Shown here: positions 9,843 through 17,580 of the stretch, in pieces
How positions within the stretch are numbered: the stretch's first letter is position 1
Layout: every line of letters starts with the position of its first letter
Origin: Citrobacter sp. FP75
Lineage (GTDB): Bacteria; Pseudomonadota; Gammaproteobacteria; Enterobacterales; Enterobacteriaceae
NCBI RefSeq assembly: GCF_018342065.1
Contig: NZ_JAFDOE010000003.1
Coordinates: forward strand, 248,001-312,000
Direction: 5' to 3'
DNA: 64,000 nt
Position numbers and translations under genes: made by a program
Notes under the pieces: model-generated
The model's input: only the letters and a program-made list of their open reading frames with translations
What the model was told of the DNA's origin: nothing
Databases searched by the model: none

Positions 9843-11843
9843 TTATTTTACTGCTTTTCCCTTCACTAATTTTCTCACCCATAAACGATTCGGATTCAAC
9901 GCTGCCAGAGTTTCTGCGTCCATTGGGATCGGTTCATCACTCATTTGCGCCGCCAGAATTTCTGCACACAGTGGGGCAGAGCACAGCCCGCGCGAGCCCA
10001 GTGCACCCAGCATAAATAAGTCACGGTAAACCGGCGCGGGCGCGGCGGTCTCTTTGTGTTCTGCAAGATTGGCGTACTGACTGAGCGTGGCGTCATAATC
10101 CGGTACATTGCCGACCATCGGTAAGTGATCGCGGGTGGCACAGCGAACGCCACAGCGCGCAGCCTGCCCACTGACATCTACCTCTTTTGCCCACGCAGCA
10201 TGCGGGAAGCAGTCGATTAAACGTTGTCGGTTTTGCTGCTGATCGTCTTCGCGATACGCCGTCTCTTCTTCACCACGATGATAGCTCGCGCCAATACAAT
10301 GATGCTGATTGTCCGGATTTTGTGGCGTGAGGTATCCGTCGTAACACAACACTTGATGCAGCGCCGAAAGTGAAGGCGTGGTGGGAATATGGCTCACCTG
10401 ACCGCCGACGGAATAGACCGGTAACGGCTGGGTCTGATCAAAGCGGCTTATGCGGTGACCATTCGCCAGCACCACCACCTCATGTTCAACGGTTTTGCCA
10501 GTGGCAAACTGTAGCTGCCAGTTGTCTTCCTGCTGTGCAAGTGATGTCAGCGAATGCTGATAAAGGGTACGTAATCCTTGCGTTTCGGCGTAGTTCAGTA
10601 CAGCAGTGGTCAACTGCGCAGGAGACAGCCACCCTCCGGTAGGATATTGGATACCGCCGCAGTCAGTTGCGACGCCGGTCGTTTGTAAAACCTGTTCAGC
10701 ATCAGCGGCAAGCGCAAGAGCATCGGGTAATGCAAGTGACAGCATCTGGGTGATTTTCTGTTGGCTTTTCTCATCCCAGGCAAGTTGCGTTACGCCGCAC
10801 CAGTCATGCGCGAAATCCACCGGCAGGGCGTCATACAGTCGACGGGCGAAGGTAAACGCGGTGGGGAAAAAGAGATTAATGGCGGCATCATGTTTGCTGA
10901 GCAACGGATACAGTGCGCCCTGACGATTACCGGACGCGCCCTGTGCGGGCTTATCGTCAGCGCAATAGAGCGTCACCTGCCAGCCACGGCGCGCGAGTGC
11001 CAGCGACAGCAATGCGCTGGCAATGCCGCCACCGATAATAGCCGCCTCACGTTTTTCCGTGCCGGTGCGTGAGAACCACGGTGCGGGTGACGGGAAAGCA
11101 AGGTTTTGCTCCATCACGCCGCACAACATTTCGCGTTTACGCCCGAAGCCTTTGCATTTTTGCATCGTGAAACCGGCGTCCTGCAAGCCCCGGCGAACAA
11201 AACCTGCGGAGGTGAAGGTTGCCAGCGTCCCGCCCGGACGGGCAAGCCGGGCCATCGCGTTAAACAGCGTCGGCGTCCACATATCGGGGTTTTTTGCCGG
11301 AGCGAAACCGTCCAGGAACCAGGCATCGACCTGCTGATTCAGGGATTCATCCAGTTTACCGGTGAGATCGTTAATGTCGCCGAACCACAAATCCAACGTG
11401 ACCCGACCTTCATCGAGCAGCAGTCGATGACAACCCGCTAATGGCAGCGGCCACTGAGCCTGCAATGACTCCGCCCACGGGGCAAGTTCCGGCCAGTGCT
11501 GATGGGCTAATGTCAGATCGTCACGCGTCAGCGGATATTTTTCAAAACTGATGAAATGCAGTCTTTCCAGGGTTGCGTCAGGGTGCGCAGCGAGAAAAGC
11601 CGAAAATGCTTGCCAGAGGGTGAGGAAGTTGAGTCCGGTGCCAAAACCACTTTCCGCCACCACGAATAACGGGCGTGGATGTGTCGGGAATCGGTCCGCG
11701 AGATGATTGCCGCCGAGAAACACATAACGCGTCTCTTCCAGCCCATTATCATTGGAAAAATAGACATCGTCAAAATCTCGGGAAACAGGTGTACCCTCAG
11801 CGTTGAATTCAAGGTTGGCAGGTTGTATCGCGTATTGTTTCAC
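9843..11843 (-). CDS. mnmC: Bifunctional tRNA wobble-uridine modification enzyme MnmC
   Basis: Completes the mnm5(s)2U34 modification. The C-terminal FAD oxidase removes the carboxymethyl group, and the N-terminal SAM-dependent methyltransferase adds the final methyl. The product is 666 residues (E. coli 668). The methyltransferase half covers about residues 1-240, with [12 protein letters not shown] as the SAM loop. The oxidase half starts with the dinucleotide-binding [15 protein letters not shown] near residue 270. The start is the GTG at 11843, giving [13 protein letters not shown] as in E. coli; a longer frame to 11903 would enter the fabB control region. It is divergent from fabB. Confidence 0.95.
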   Translation of the reverse strand: MKQYAIQPANLEFNAEGTPVSRDFDDVYFSNDNGLEETRYVFLGGNHLADRFPTHPRPLFVVAESGFGTGLNFLTLWQAFSAFLAAHPDATLERLHFISFEKYPLTRDDLTLAHQHWPELAPWAESLQAQWPLPLAGCHRLLLDEGRVTLDLWFGDINDLTGKLDESLNQQVDAWFLDGFAPAKNPDMWTPTLFNAMARLARPGGTLATFTSAGFVRRGLQDAGFTMQKCKGFGRKREMLCGVMEQNLAFPSPAPWFSRTGTEKREAAIIGGGIASALLSLALARRGWQVTLYCADDKPAQGASGNRQGALYPLLSKHDAAINLFFPTAFTFARRLYDALPVDFAHDWCGVTQLAWDEKSQQKITQMLSLALPDALALAADAEQVLQTTGVATDCGGIQYPTGGWLSPAQLTTAVLNYAETQGLRTLYQHSLTSLAQQEDNWQLQFATGKTVEHEVVVLANGHRISRFDQTQPLPVYSVGGQVSHIPTTPSLSALHQVLCYDGYLTPQNPDNQHHCIGASYHRGEEETAYREDDQQQNRQRLIDCFPHAAWAKEVDVSGQAARCGVRCATRDHLPMVGNVPDYDATLSQYANLAEHKETAAPAPVYRDLFMLGALGSRGLCSAPLCAEILAAQMSDEPIPMDAETLAALNPNRLWVRKLVKGKAVK

Positions 11844-11919
11844 GTAAGTTACTCGTCTGGCTTGCTGTGTCTCGATCTTAACGATGAGTGCCTGAGTGCG
11901 CAAATTTCCACATTAAATG

Positions 11920-11936
11920 GCTGATCGGACTTGTTC
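11920..11936 (+). promoter_or_regulatory. FadR activator site of fabB
   Basis: GCTGATCGGACTTGTTC resembles FadR sites (core TGGTCNGACNNGTT) and ends on the proposed -35 hexamer. FadR activates fabB in E. coli from this position; the site here is inferred by match. Confidence 0.65.
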
Positions 11937-11959
11937 GGCGTACAAGTGTACGCTATTGT
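11931..11959 (+). promoter_or_regulatory. fabB promoter with FabR palindrome
   Basis: A candidate -35 TTGTTC (11931-11936) is 17 bases from a -10 TATTGT (11954-11959). The spacer holds GCGTACAAGTGTACGC (11938-11953), a near-perfect palindrome of the FabR type (GCGTACANNTGTACGC). FabR bound between the two hexamers would block polymerase when unsaturated acyl-ACP or acyl-CoA is plentiful. Confidence 0.7.
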
Positions 11960-12002
11960 GCCACTCGAAACTTTAAAATAGTGCGACTTACAGAGGTATT
12001 GA

Positions 12003-13223
12003 ATGAAACGTGCAGTGATTACTGGCTTGGGCATCGTTTCCAGCATCGGTAATAACCAGCAGGAAGTCCTGGCATCTCTGCGTGAAGGACGTTCAGGGAT
12101 CACTTTCTCTCAGGAGCTGAAGGACTCCGGCATGCGTAGCCACGTTTGGGGCAACGTAAAACTGGATACCACTGGCCTCATTGACCGCAAAGTTGTGCGC
12201 TTTATGAGCGACGCATCCATCTATGCATTCCTTTCTATGGAGCAGGCTGTGGCTGATGCCGGCCTCTCTGCAGACGTTTACCAGAATAACCCGCGCGTTG
12301 GCCTGATTGCAGGTTCTGGCGGCGGCTCCCCACGTTTTCAGGTGTTCGGTGCTGACGCAATGCGTAGCCCGCGTGGCCTGAAAGCGGTTGGCCCGTATGT
12401 GGTCACCAAAGCGATGGGCTCTGGCGTTTCTGCCTGCCTCGCAACCCCGTTCAAAATCCATGGTGTGAACTACTCCATCAGCTCCGCCTGTGCGACATCT
12501 TCGCACTGTATCGGCAACGCGGTTGAGCAGATCCAACTGGGCAAACAGGATATCGTTTTCGCAGGCGGCGGCGAAGAGCTGTGCTGGGAAATGGCATGCG
12601 AGTTCGACGCTATGGGCGCACTGTCTACCAAATATAACGACTGTCCGGAAAAAGCATCCCGTACTTATGATGCGAACCGCGATGGTTTCGTTATTGCAGG
12701 CGGCGGCGGTATGGTTGTGGTTGAAGAGCTGGAACACGCTCTGGCTCGTGGCGCGCATATCTATGCAGAAATCGTTGGCTACGGAGCAACGTCCGATGGT
12801 GCAGATATGGTTGCACCGTCTGGTGAAGGCGCAGTGCGCTGCATGCAAATGGCGATGCACGGCGTGGATACGCCAATCGACTACCTGAACTCCCACGGTA
12901 CCTCTACTCCGGTAGGTGACGTGAAAGAATTGGGTGCTATCCGTGAAGTCTTCGGCGACAACAGCCCGGCGATCTCCGCAACTAAAGCGATGACCGGTCA
13001 CTCTCTGGGCGCGGCTGGCGTACAGGAAGCCATCTACTCTCTGCTGATGCTGGAACACGGCTTTATCGCCCCAAGCATCAACATTGAAGAGATGGATGAG
13101 CAGGCGGCGGGTCTGAACATCGTGACCAAACCGACTGAGAAAGAGCTGACCACTGTGATGTCCAACAGCTTCGGCTTTGGCGGCACCAACGCCACGCTGG
13201 TTATGCGTAAGCTGAAAGCATAA
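12003..13223 (+). CDS. fabB: 3-oxoacyl-ACP synthase I (FabB)
   Basis: Condensing enzyme of fatty-acid elongation, needed for unsaturated fatty acids because it extends the cis-3-decenoyl-ACP made by FabA. The 406 residues equal the E. coli length. The catalytic triad is Cys163 (SACATSSHC), His298 (HGTSTPVGD) and His333 (TGHSLGAAG), and a GFGGTNA loop lies near the C-terminus. The ribosome site CAGAGG precedes the ATG by a few bases. FadR and FabR sites upstream match its known dual control. A strong terminator follows; downstream, the accessory island replaces the usual neighbour yfcJ. Confidence 0.98.
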   Translation: MKRAVITGLGIVSSIGNNQQEVLASLREGRSGITFSQELKDSGMRSHVWGNVKLDTTGLIDRKVVRFMSDASIYAFLSMEQAVADAGLSADVYQNNPRVGLIAGSGGGSPRFQVFGADAMRSPRGLKAVGPYVVTKAMGSGVSACLATPFKIHGVNYSISSACATSSHCIGNAVEQIQLGKQDIVFAGGGEELCWEMACEFDAMGALSTKYNDCPEKASRTYDANRDGFVIAGGGGMVVVEELEHALARGAHIYAEIVGYGATSDGADMVAPSGEGAVRCMQMAMHGVDTPIDYLNSHGTSTPVGDVKELGAIREVFGDNSPAISATKAMTGHSLGAAGVQEAIYSLLMLEHGFIAPSINIEEMDEQAAGLNIVTKPTEKELTTVMSNSFGFGGTNATLVMRKLKA

Positions 13224-13242
13224 TTCTGAATGATTATGTGAG

Positions 13243-13270
13243 AAGGGAGCCTGATGGCTCCCTTTTTTAT
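13243..13270. terminator. fabB terminator
   Basis: The perfect 9-bp stem AAGGGAGCC/GGCTCCCTT (13243-13251 and 13256-13264) with a 4-base loop is followed by TTTTATTTATT. The convergent lipoprotein gene ends inside the T-tract, so both genes may use it. Confidence 0.92.
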
Positions 13271-13791
13271 TTATTCATTTTTTCGTATTCCGGCGCGATT
13301 TCAGCAGACCAGGCCTTGGCTTGCGTAATATCACCGGCGCTGTAGATGGGGTGCTCGAAATTATTGCCCACATCGCGGACGCGATAAATTTTCCAGCGGC
13401 CATCCTCCCAACGCGTATACACCTCCAGTTGAACAGGTTGCGATTCGGTACCTAACTGAACGTCAACTTTTTCACCACCGAGAAAGGACTGAGCCTGCCC
13501 AACCCGTAACTGTGGGATCCACTCCGGGGCGTAATCCTGCATGTACATAAAATAGTCCGAATCCATGATCTCCTGCTCGTAAAGGGCACTAATCATCGCC
13601 AGACGCTCGATAGCCTCTTTCGCCACATAGTGTTGCATTACTGCTGATGTCTTGTCGGGGAGCGCGTCACCCTCACTCCAGGTTGTCATCCACAAGAGAT
13701 AGAACTGTTTTACATCCTGGGTGCTGTCGCAGTGGGGCGTAGAACAACCGCATAGCAACAGGATCAGAGCAATAAACGAGAACACTTTCAT
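13267..13791 (-). CDS. DUF3828-like lipoprotein, candidate immunity protein
   Basis: A 174-residue lipoprotein. The signal peptide ends in a lipobox-like LCGC with the lipid-accepting cysteine at residue 16 and serine at +2, which predicts the outer membrane facing the periplasm. The mature part has the pattern of the DUF3828/YbjP-like fold: an early QFYLLW segment, an acidic DSDYFMYMQDY stretch and a late GRWKIYRVRDV strand; this assignment is by eye and tentative. Its ATG overlaps the stop of the upstream hydrolase gene (TAATG), so the two are translationally coupled. Pairing of a small cell-wall hydrolase with a periplasmic lipoprotein is the layout of T6SS amidase effector-immunity pairs. 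Function as immunity protein is an inference. Confidence 0.7.
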   Translation of the reverse strand: MKVFSFIALILLLCGCSTPHCDSTQDVKQFYLLWMTTWSEGDALPDKTSAVMQHYVAKEAIERLAMISALYEQEIMDSDYFMYMQDYAPEWIPQLRVGQAQSFLGGEKVDVQLGTESQPVQLEVYTRWEDGRWKIYRVRDVGNNFEHPIYSAGDITQAKAWSAEIAPEYEKMNK

Positions 13792-14159
13792 TACTGTTTC
13801 CTGTAAATGATGTATGACGGTTTAGCTGCCCGATAGCCCGGACCGGCCCACATATCTCGCTGTTTAAAGTCGGAGTACCACTCTCTGCCGTCATATATCG
13901 CCATATGACCACTTGGGTTTCCTCCTGCATAAGGCTGAATGACGATGACATCTCCCTCGCGCGGTTGTTCAAAGGTACCAATAGCGCTGAATCCGGCACT
14001 TTTTAGCATGGGGCCATAATCTTTGGCATGGTAAGTATGCCCGAGAGTGATACCTCCAGCCTGAATGGCTTTGCGGGGATATTTCGCACAACGTGCTTGA
14101 GAATGTGAACCCGCATGCGATTTAGCATAACTGGCTGCCGTCGTTTTATTCCAGTTCAT
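13791..14159 (-). CDS. NlpC/P60- or CHAP-like cysteine hydrolase, candidate peptidoglycan-targeting effector
   Basis: A 122-residue protein without signal peptide or membrane segment. The pattern SQARCAKYPRKAIQAGG puts a likely nucleophile at Cys24 at the start of a helix. GDVIVI followed by GHMAIYDG puts the likely histidine at His85, and Asp97 in YSDF is a candidate third residue. This order is that of the papain-like NlpC/P60 and CHAP folds that cut peptidoglycan peptides. A longer frame to 14195 exists, but ATG 14159 follows CCGGAACG and gives the family-like N-terminus MNWNKTT. Residue 28 is proline where relatives usually carry valine (from memory). Export by a type VI machine is inferred from the downstream lipoprotein; no secretion genes are in the window. 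A phage lysis origin is the main alternative. Confidence 0.7.
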   Translation of the reverse strand: MNWNKTTAASYAKSHAGSHSQARCAKYPRKAIQAGGITLGHTYHAKDYGPMLKSAGFSAIGTFEQPREGDVIVIQPYAGGNPSGHMAIYDGREWYSDFKQRDMWAGPGYRAAKPSYIIYRKQ

Positions 14160-14326
14160 AGTCGTTCCGGTTAATATAAAGAGTAATGGAATCACGTAAT
14201 GCTTTAGCAGTATTTATTTAAACAGGAATGACCGTTAGTGCTATTAATACCTTCAATATGATTCGTTAATATATTTATTAATTGATGTCATAGATAACTT
14301 AAGAATGATTGATTTATCAGATTGGG
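14160..14326. other. AT-rich leader of the hydrolase-lipoprotein pair
   Basis: A 167-base AT-rich gap. A weak minus-strand promoter is possible: -35 TTAACG (14269-14264), 17 bases, -10 TAATAG (14246-14241). The near-palindrome TTAATA-TATT-TATTAA (14266-14281) overlaps that -35. No further gene is seen. Confidence 0.35.
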
Positions 14327-14571
14327 TTATTCGACGGGTTTGTTTTCATTAGTTGACTCACTGGAGTAGCGCGAAGGCCAGACCTCATCGGGTGTAGTAT
14401 CCAGCGCCTTCGCAATGATCATCTCTGCTCTTGGCCAGTGGCGGGTAAATACATTGCGTAGCGAGTCGGGAGATAAACCTGCTGAACGCGAAAGTTCTCT
14501 GAGAGTAATTCCTCTTTTTCCAGTGCACTTTTAATATCTGCACGATGCCAGTCTTGGCTTTTGTGTTTCAT
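14327..14571 (-). pseudogene. Ner/SfsB-like HTH regulator, frameshifted
   Basis: The reading starts at ATG 14571 with MKHKSQDWHRADIKSAL, the N-terminus of the Ner/Nlp (SfsB) family. After codon 17 the family sequence continues only in the -1 frame: KRGITLRELSRSAGLSPDS, then RHWPRAEMIIAKAL and EVWPSRY, ending at TAA 14329-14327. The break falls in a run of five A on the coding strand (plus-strand T-run near 14516-14520); one more A would restore an 81-residue protein. The unshifted frame stops about 30 codons later. Ner proteins are small DNA-binding repressors of Mu-like phages. It is divergent from the Mu repressor-like gene at 14739, as ner and c are in phage Mu. A sequencing error at the homopolymer cannot be excluded. 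Confidence 0.75.
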
Positions 14572-14594
14572 TCTGTAACCCTATGAAGATGTGT

Positions 14595-14608
14595 TATCGG
14601 TGCCGATA
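14595..14608. promoter_or_regulatory. palindromic operator candidate between the two Mu-like regulators
   Basis: TATCGGTGCCGATA is a perfect 14-bp palindrome starting 24 bases upstream of the ner-like ATG. It is flanked by ACCCTA (14578-14583) and TAGGGT (14613-14618). ATCGCAG is repeated directly at 14658-14664 and 14721-14727 on the side of the repressor-like gene. The position suggests operators of the divergent pair. Confidence 0.45.
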
Positions 14609-14738
14609 TTTTTAGGGTATTAATCAGGATGATAAAAAGAACGTTACTTTCTTTTTTATCGCAGGAATATTGCCAGAATAAAACCGAAAATTTGCGCAAA
14701 AGAAAAAATATTTTTATTTCATCGCAGAAAGGAAAGAA

Positions 14739-15116
14739 ATGGTGCCAAGAGAGTGGTTCACAGTACAGGAATGTATAGGTTTACCTGGTTATCCTGGCAC
14801 CGCACCTGCCGTTCGAGGTCGCCTTAATGCGCTCAGCAAAGGAAAAGAGGGGGTTAAACGCAAGCGCGTTAAATCCAAAGCCTGGGAGTATCACATTTCG
14901 ATTCTGCCAGCGTATGTTCGCGACTACATGGCGGAAAAGGACGATGTGGGCATACCGGGTAACAGCACTCTCTGGGAAGCTGAACCGAAAGAGATCTGGG
15001 ATATGATGTTCCGGCTATTGACGCTGGAGCAGCGCAAGCAGGTAAGCGGACTGTTTGGTACTAAAGGTATTGATACAGTATTTCCCTTTTTGTTCGACGA
15101 GAAGCCACCATTTTGA
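14739..15116 (+). CDS. Mu repressor-like DNA-binding protein
   Basis: A 125-residue protein with a Mu-type N-terminal DNA-binding domain (residues about 4-65: WFTVQECIGLPGYPGTAPAV, a basic KRKRVKSK wing, then EYHISILPAYVRDYM). This matches the winged helix-turn-helix shared by the MuA transposase N-terminus and the Mu c repressor. The C-terminal part (PKEIWDMMFRLLTLEQRKQV, then FPFLFDE) resembles the tail of Mu c (EARKALKLL and LMPLVFNEQ, from memory) rather than the transposase core, which is absent. A good ribosome site AAAGGAAAG lies just before ATG 14739. With the ner-like pseudogene on the opposite strand it forms a Mu-like switch; what it controls now is unknown, though the hydrolase-lipoprotein genes beyond ner are candidates. 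Confidence 0.72.
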   Translation: MVPREWFTVQECIGLPGYPGTAPAVRGRLNALSKGKEGVKRKRVKSKAWEYHISILPAYVRDYMAEKDDVGIPGNSTLWEAEPKEIWDMMFRLLTLEQRKQVSGLFGTKGIDTVFPFLFDEKPPF

Positions 15117-15124
15117 TGCGAACA

Positions 15125-15163
15125 CCTGTGATTTCATGGTTGACAGCCCTGGCAAATCACAGG
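15125..15163. repeat. inverted repeat upstream of yfcJ
   Basis: CCTGTGATTT (15125-15134) and AAATCACAGG (15154-15163) are perfect inverted copies 19 bases apart, just after the repressor-like gene. A second inverted repeat, ATTATC-CTCAT-GATAAT, is at 15181-15197. They may be a terminator without a T-run, an operator for yfcJ, or the scar of the island's right edge. Confidence 0.5.
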
Positions 15164-15295
15164 CAGACTCCAGTTTCAACATTATCCTCATGATAATGCG
15201 TAAGCGTTTAACGTTATCCAACGCACCTTAATCCTGATCGTCAGGTAGAGGGGGCGTGGGCATTCCTCGCCTTACTCTGCATTTTGGAGTAACGC

Positions 15296-16474
15296 ATGAC
15301 AGCAGTAACTCAACAAGAAAAAACACCTTCGGCGAACTTTTCGCTGTTTCGTATCGCTTTTGCGGTTTTCCTGACCTATATGACGGTCGGGCTACCTTTA
15401 CCCGTCATCCCGCTGTTTGTGCATCAGGAACTGGGCTATGGCAATACCATGGTCGGTATCGCTGTGGGCATTCAGTTTCTGGCAACGGTTTTAACGCGTG
15501 GCTACGCCGGGCGTTTAGCCGATCAGTATGGTGCCAAGCGTTCGGCGCTGCAGGGGATGTTTGCCTGTGCGCTGGCGGGCGCGGCGTGGCTATTGGCCGC
15601 GCTATTACCGGTCTCCGTTCCTGTTAAATTTGCTTTGCTGATTATCGGACGTCTGATCCTCGGTTTTGGCGAAAGCCAGCTGTTGACCGGCACCCTGACC
15701 TGGGGCTTGGGGCTGGTTGGGCCAACACGTTCCGGCAAAGTGATGTCGTGGAACGGGATGGCGATTTACGGCGCGCTGGCGGTCGGTGCGCCGTTGGGCC
15801 TGCTGATCCACAGCCATTTCGGCTTTGCTGCGCTGGCGGGAACCACGATGGCGTTGCCGCTGCTGGCATGGGCATTCAATGGTACGGTCCGTAAAGTGCC
15901 AGCCCACGCGGGAGAGCGTCCTTCGTTGTGGAGCGTGGTTGGGCTTATCTGGAAACCGGGGCTGGGTCTGGCGCTGCAAGGCGTTGGCTTTGCGGTGATT
16001 GGCACGTTTATTTCACTCTATTTTGTCAGTAACGGCTGGACGATGGCTGGCTTCACCCTGACCGCGTTCGGCGGTGCGTTTGTGCTGATGCGCATTCTGT
16101 TTGGCTGGATGCCGGACCGGTTTGGCGGCGTGAAGGTGGCGGTGGTTTCTTTGCTGGTTGAAACCGTGGGGCTGGTGCTGCTCTGGCAGGCACCCACGGC
16201 CTGGATTGCGCTGCTGGGAGCGGCATTAACCGGGGCCGGGTGTTCGCTTATCTTCCCGGCGCTGGGTGTAGAGGTGGTGAAGCGCGTTCCTGCACAGGTG
16301 CGTGGGACCGCGCTCGGCGGTTACGCCGCATTTCAGGATATCTCGTACGGCGTAAGCGGTCCTCTGGCAGGCGTCTTGGCTACCGCGTACGGCTATTCCT
16401 CGGTATTCCTCGCTGGGGCGATTTCCGCAGTAGTGGGGATTGTCGTTACGCTGTTGACCTTGCGCAAACGCTAA
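15296..16474 (+). CDS. yfcJ: MFS transporter YfcJ
   Basis: Major-facilitator inner-membrane protein of 392 residues, the length of E. coli YfcJ (UPF0226). About twelve hydrophobic segments are visible. A loop-2/3 type motif [15 protein letters not shown] lies after the second segment, with its repeat [14 protein letters not shown] in the second half. The family has been linked to drug or sugar efflux, but the natural substrate is unknown. The stop overlaps the stop of convergent flk by 4 bases. In E. coli it follows fabB directly; here the island lies in between and its promoter must be in 15117-15295. Confidence 0.9.
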   Translation: MTAVTQQEKTPSANFSLFRIAFAVFLTYMTVGLPLPVIPLFVHQELGYGNTMVGIAVGIQFLATVLTRGYAGRLADQYGAKRSALQGMFACALAGAAWLLAALLPVSVPVKFALLIIGRLILGFGESQLLTGTLTWGLGLVGPTRSGKVMSWNGMAIYGALAVGAPLGLLIHSHFGFAALAGTTMALPLLAWAFNGTVRKVPAHAGERPSLWSVVGLIWKPGLGLALQGVGFAVIGTFISLYFVSNGWTMAGFTLTAFGGAFVLMRILFGWMPDRFGGVKVAVVSLLVETVGLVLLWQAPTAWIALLGAALTGAGCSLIFPALGVEVVKRVPAQVRGTALGGYAAFQDISYGVSGPLAGVLATAYGYSSVFLAGAISAVVGIVVTLLTLRKR

Positions 16475-17475
16475 ACAACGAGCCAGAAAATGGCTAAGGC
16501 AATCATCAACGCCACAAACAGCAATCCCGGTCGTGTCGACAGCGATTTAACGGTTTCAATTACCGGCGCGAACGGGCTGTATATAGGTTGAAGATGGCGC
16601 GGATCGCTTAATTCTCGTTCCCGCTCTGCGCGGCGCAGGAAGATTTGATTAAGCAAGTCTTGCACCTGCACCGCGGTCAGAACCGTTTGCGGTTGGATCT
16701 GATACGTCTGTTGGACATAGTCTTTGATGGCCGCAAATTCATTTGGCTCTAACGGCTGCTTGAGCGCCGCCTGTAGCGTTTGCAGGGTTGGAGCATTTTG
16801 CAGGCTTAGCGTCTGGCGCGCCTGCAGCCAGGTGACCAGATGCGTAAACTGCCTGGCGGGGATCAGTTCACCGCTTTTTACACCGGACAGTTCCAGCATC
16901 GACTGCCAGATCATTTTGCTGGATTCTCCGGTAGCAGCCGCCAGCTTTGTGACCAGTTGATTCAGCGTATTGTGTTCGGCGGGTAACAGGGGACGCGCGG
17001 TTGCCGGACGTTGTTGTGGTTGAGGAATCGAAAGCTGCCCTTGTTGCAGCAGCGTCAGCACATTCTTCAACTGCTCCGGCGTGAGCTGGCTGAGTGCCGT
17101 TTGTCCGTACTGTTGACGGATAAAATCGCTCACCGCCTGGCGGTTATTTCCCTGAGTCAGTAATTCAGTGAGCTGCGCCAGTACTTGACGGTTGACATGA
17201 TTCTGCTGAGCAATACCCAGACGTTGGTTCAGGTTTTGTTCAGCTGCGGGAAAGTGACGCGACTGCAGCGGCGTATCGCTTTTGACGCCCAGATCGTGCT
17301 TCATTCCGGCCCACACCTCGGCGCTTTGCTGCTGAGTGAGCGAAATCAAACGGGTAATCAGTCGTTCCAACACGGTGCGTTGTAGCGTGGACAATGGTTG
17401 CTCACCCGCAACGGAAGGGGCGTTTTGGCCTTCACCGGGAGGGCGGGCGGGCGTACCAGAAATGGGCTGCATCAT
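16471..17475 (-). CDS. flk: Flagellar hook-length checkpoint protein Flk
   Basis: Membrane-anchored regulator that keeps the flagellar export apparatus from secreting late substrates too early. The product is 334 residues (E. coli 331). A long glutamine-rich soluble part with two related segments ([24 protein letters not shown] and an N-terminal counterpart ending in HFPAAEQNL) leads to a single C-terminal membrane helix at about residues 313-333 ([17 protein letters not shown]). This tail-anchored layout is the family's. Conservation with E. coli is lower than for its neighbours, as usual for Flk. It is divergent from pdxB and overlaps the yfcJ stop. Confidence 0.92.
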   Translation of the reverse strand: MMQPISGTPARPPGEGQNAPSVAGEQPLSTLQRTVLERLITRLISLTQQQSAEVWAGMKHDLGVKSDTPLQSRHFPAAEQNLNQRLGIAQQNHVNRQVLAQLTELLTQGNNRQAVSDFIRQQYGQTALSQLTPEQLKNVLTLLQQGQLSIPQPQQRPATARPLLPAEHNTLNQLVTKLAAATGESSKMIWQSMLELSGVKSGELIPARQFTHLVTWLQARQTLSLQNAPTLQTLQAALKQPLEPNEFAAIKDYVQQTYQIQPQTVLTAVQVQDLLNQIFLRRAERERELSDPRHLQPIYSPFAPVIETVKSLSTRPGLLFVALMIALAIFWLVV

Positions 17476-17580
17476 CTCTATTCCTTAAATCTGTGCTAAC
17501 CAGGTCTCGCAGTATGCCTGGCGACGAGATTATGGCACACTTGCCCGGTTAACTCTCGTTCTCAAACAGGTGCGAAAGAC

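Noticed and set aside
12093-13058. Long open frame opposite fabB
   Set aside because: Antisense shadow of a conserved, codon-biased gene; no ribosome site or family match.
13791-14195. Longer form of the hydrolase starting at 14195, giving a hydrophobic MIPLLFILTG N-terminus
   Set aside because: It could be read as a signal peptide, but it is very short, lacks a basic start and a ribosome site, and the ATG at 14159 is better placed; kept as a small possibility.
14739-15116. Complete Mu-like transposase gene
   Set aside because: Only the N-terminal Mu-type DNA-binding domain is shared with MuA; there is no DDE catalytic core and the C-terminus resembles the repressor.
15190-15220. PurR box upstream of yfcJ
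   Set aside because: GCGTAAGCGTTTAACGT resembles the PurR consensus loosely but lacks the central AACGTT, unlike the clear operator at cvpA.
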